A stretch of 64,000 bases of DNA from Paratinospora sagittata. Lineage: Eukaryota > Streptophyta > Magnoliopsida > Ranunculales > Menispermaceae. Where the stretch lies: contig CM069593.1 of NCBI GenBank assembly GCA_035771175.1, positions 19,683,956-19,747,955 on the forward strand, in the 5' to 3' direction. Positions 61,626-64,000 of the stretch are shown one piece after another (position 1 is the stretch's first letter; each line of letters starts with the position of its first letter). The position numbers and the translations under genes were made by a program. The notes beneath the pieces were generated by a model. It worked only from the letters and a program-made list of their open reading frames with translations. It did not search any database and was not told where the DNA came from.

Positions 61626-63343
61626 TGTGACGCCCCGAAAATTATTTCATCTAGCCCATAACCCAATTGCACTTTGTCCAAACTCTATGTGTTGCCTTGA
61701 AATGGTTGGTGTTTGTTTGATGGTTGTTTAATGTTTGTATAGTTGATGCTTGATAATGTATATAGATATGTGTATTATAAATTGTATATGAGTCATGTTA
61801 AATTAAAGTATAATGCATATGTTATTATTTATGCACGGGTCCATTAAACCATGAATTGACATGGGTTAGGATTGATTGAATAAAAGGATAAATGAGAATG
61901 AAAATTTGGTGTATTAAATGGATTGGACATTTAAAATACATGGAAGCATGAGATCGGTTAAAGTACATGTGGTTGGTATGGGTAGTATGAGACCAACACA
62001 TGTGAAGGTTGGTGCATGAAAGTCAACAAGTGTCTCATGCCCACTTCTCTTCTCCAAGGAAGTGCTAGAAAGTGAGGTGAGTAGAGGGAATCAAGGAAGT
62101 GCTAGAATGAGTGGAGGGAATCAAGGAAGTGCTAGAAAGTGAGGTGAGTGGAGAGAAAGGAAAAAAATAAAAGAACAGAAGAGAAAGGAAAGAAGAAGAG
62201 AAAGAAAGAATGAGTTGCTTGAGAAAAATCTCTGCAACGTTTTCATCAAAGAGATGGATCTTCGGGATATATGGTCAGATTGAGCTCAAATTTTGTCAGC
62301 AAGTTCGTAGCTTATGGTTCTGCATTCTGAACGGTGGAGATCTTGATTAGAGGTTTCGTCTAAGAGATCTAACCTCTCAAACAAAGCTGGTCAAAAAGTC
62401 TAGATTTATCGCGCCGTTTCGGTAAAACTTAAAGATCTTCTCAATCTACCGTTGGATGGATATCAAATTTGGGTATGTAGTTTATAACTGATATTTCCGC
62501 ATTCTGAACGGTGGAGATCTTGAGTAGAGGTTTCGTCTAAGAGATCTAACCTCTCAAACAAAGCTGGTCGGAAAGTCTGGATTTCTCGCGCCGTTTCGCT
62601 CAAACTTGTAGATCTCCTCAATCTACCGTTGGATGGATATCAAATTTGGGTATGTAGTTTAGAACTGATATTTCTGAATTCGGAACGGTTGCAGATGTTT
62701 ATGGGTTAAGTATGTTGTATGATATAGTCATCTGAGTTCGAGTATTTGCAGCAGGAAAGGAGAAATTGTGTAATTAGAGACTTGTTCATCAAAGATACTT
62801 ATCTTTTCAGTCCACCGTTGGATTGCGCTGATATTTGGACAGAAGGTTTGTTTCTTCACATACTTCAGTCTGTACGGTTGATTTTGTGATTACTATTTCT
62901 GTTGGTAGATTGATACATCTGAACAGAATATTAAATGAAGAATTTGTAGGTTGCTTGTATTAGACCTAAATTTAGAATATGAACTTAGACCTTTCCAAAT
63001 AGTTTGCATATCAACTATGTTGACTTAGTTGTCATTGTTGATGAACCCATGATGCAAAATCAGTGATATACATGGCTGAACATGGTGACCTAGTGTAAAT
63101 CGGCAATATGGCCTAAGTATGGAAAATTTCATATTTTAGGGCTTTTGATATTTTTGGCCTAGAATCATTGAATTGATGCAACTTATGTTTAATTAAGCAT
63201 GATTATGGTTGATTATGCTACTGATTTGGTGGTTGTGACCATATCATGGGTTAGGCCTACTACTGTGATCAAGTGACCCAATTTGGGCATGTTTATGCCT
63301 AAGGAATTGAAAATCAGTATTTTTGATTAATAGTGTCACGACG
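61626..63343 (+). mobile_element. Probable LTR of a retrotransposon, inserted beside the LINE fragment
   Basis: It begins TGTGACGCCCCGAAAATTA, a start typical of large plant Gypsy LTRs, and interrupts the minus-strand LINE frame. The interior shows short direct repeats (AAGGAAGTGCTAGAA, three times in 62057-62140) and the CTACCGTTGGATGG motif common in such LTRs. The right end was not fixed, and no primer site or coding region was found in the window. Confidence 0.5.
62322..62680 (+). repeat. Tandem duplication, period 177 bp, inside the LTR-like region
   Basis: Two units start at about 62322 and 62499, sharing GCATTCTGAACGGTGGAGAT, CGTCTAAGAGATCTAACC, CGCGCCGTTTCG and CTACCGTTGGATGGATATCA with few differences. 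A partial third start (GAATTCGGAACGGTTG) follows at about 62675. Confidence 0.88.
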
Positions 63344-64000
63344 CCCCTGACGTAGGCTGACGTCATGACCGGCACAGCGTACTATACACTGTACATACCC
63401 ATATACAGTATATAATACACTGTCAGCCTTCACGTACTCTCACAATACTTCCCAAAATGTACATAAATTTTTATTTTTTTATTTTTTTTAATATACCACA
63501 CATCAAATCAAATCAAATATATATAGATGATCATTCCACTCACATTTATTTCATTCATTCCACAAATTAAATTCTCACCTGATAAATATCTATGATCATC
63601 TCATTCCATCATCCCAAGCATTATATAATCTTACCACGTAACCCATCTAGGTGATACATATATACATATAATGTTTGATAAGTATACATATCAAAATAAC
63701 AAAAATATAATCTATTTCCTCCAAGCATACATACACATACCAGACAAGTTCTTTTTCCTTTCGAATCAATACCTGAAATATTGGAGTAAATGGGGTGAGC
63801 AAACAACAGCTCAGTGAATATAGTTCTTGAGATGACAATTATATACATTTAGAGAAATATGACATTTAAAATCATTTCAAACACTTATGCAACACATGCA
63901 TCAATCAACGAAGATATTATACATGTCAACAACATAAATTTCATGAATTTTCCATAATACAATGCATAATCTCCCTCCTCCGCAAGGCAAGAGAGCGGGT
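63344..64000. other. Probable second LTR-like sequence at the window edge
   Basis: It starts TGTCACGACGCCCCTGACG and contains GGGTGAGCAAACAACAGCTCAG (in two parts, near 63793-63815), a pattern common in plant retrotransposon LTRs. It runs off the window, so identity is uncertain. No host gene was recognised. Confidence 0.4.

Noticed and set aside
63621..63848. Minus-strand frames near the window edge
   Set aside because: AT-rich translation inside LTR-like sequence with no recognisable product.

Overview
This is a 64-kb piece of AT-rich plant nuclear DNA, probably from a woody eudicot. The evidence is spliced genes for a chloroplast malate dehydrogenase, a plastid ribosomal protein and an alpha-expansin, a pentatricopeptide-repeat gene, and many plant-type retroelements. 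Six host genes can be read, five of them complete. The species cannot be named from the sequence.

Layout. (1) 580-29118 (+): most of a NodGS/FluG-like gene, an amidohydrolase fused to a type-I-like glutamine synthetase. Sixteen exons join in frame and code for 701 residues; the N-terminal exon or exons lie left of the window. The introns are swollen by transposons: a LINE 3' half (about 5.0-7.1 kb), a nearly whole chromodomain Gypsy element (8126-13392), a SINE, and a rearranged LINE/Copia cluster (18.2-26 kb). The first intron fully inside the window looks like a U12-type AT-AC intron. (2) 30657-35302: five tandem copies of a unit of about 930 bp, ending 190 bp before an alpha-expansin gene (35493-37171, +) whose product has a striking histidine-rich N-terminal extension. 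(3) 38910-43354 (+): chloroplast NADP-malate dehydrogenase, 14 exons, with all four redox cysteines and one GC-AG intron. (4) 44887-47713 (+): plastid ribosomal protein bL9, 6 exons. (5) 48505-56651 (-): a UTP12/WDR3-type WD40 protein of the small-subunit processome, 12 exons, 944 residues. (6) 57705-60158 (+): an intronless P-class PPR gene sharing a 1.05-kb divergent promoter region with UTP12. (7) 60435-64000: a LINE 5' fragment followed by LTR-like DNA with internal tandem repeats.

The host genes do not form a pathway cluster. Three work in or for organelles (NADP-MDH, bL9, and probably the PPR protein), one in the nucleolus (UTP12), one in the cell wall (expansin) and one in glutamine-synthetase-like metabolism or signalling. 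The less ordinary observations are the predicted U12 intron, a miniature LTR retrotransposon (TRIM) family with 80-85 bp LTRs present in introns of two different genes, the higher-order structure of the 930-bp array, the histidine-rich expansin, and a duplicated exon end that creates an 11-nt decoy exon. No clearly unknown multigene system was seen. All exon joins were made by eye from splice signals, frame continuity and remembered family sequence; none was tested by alignment or RNA data.
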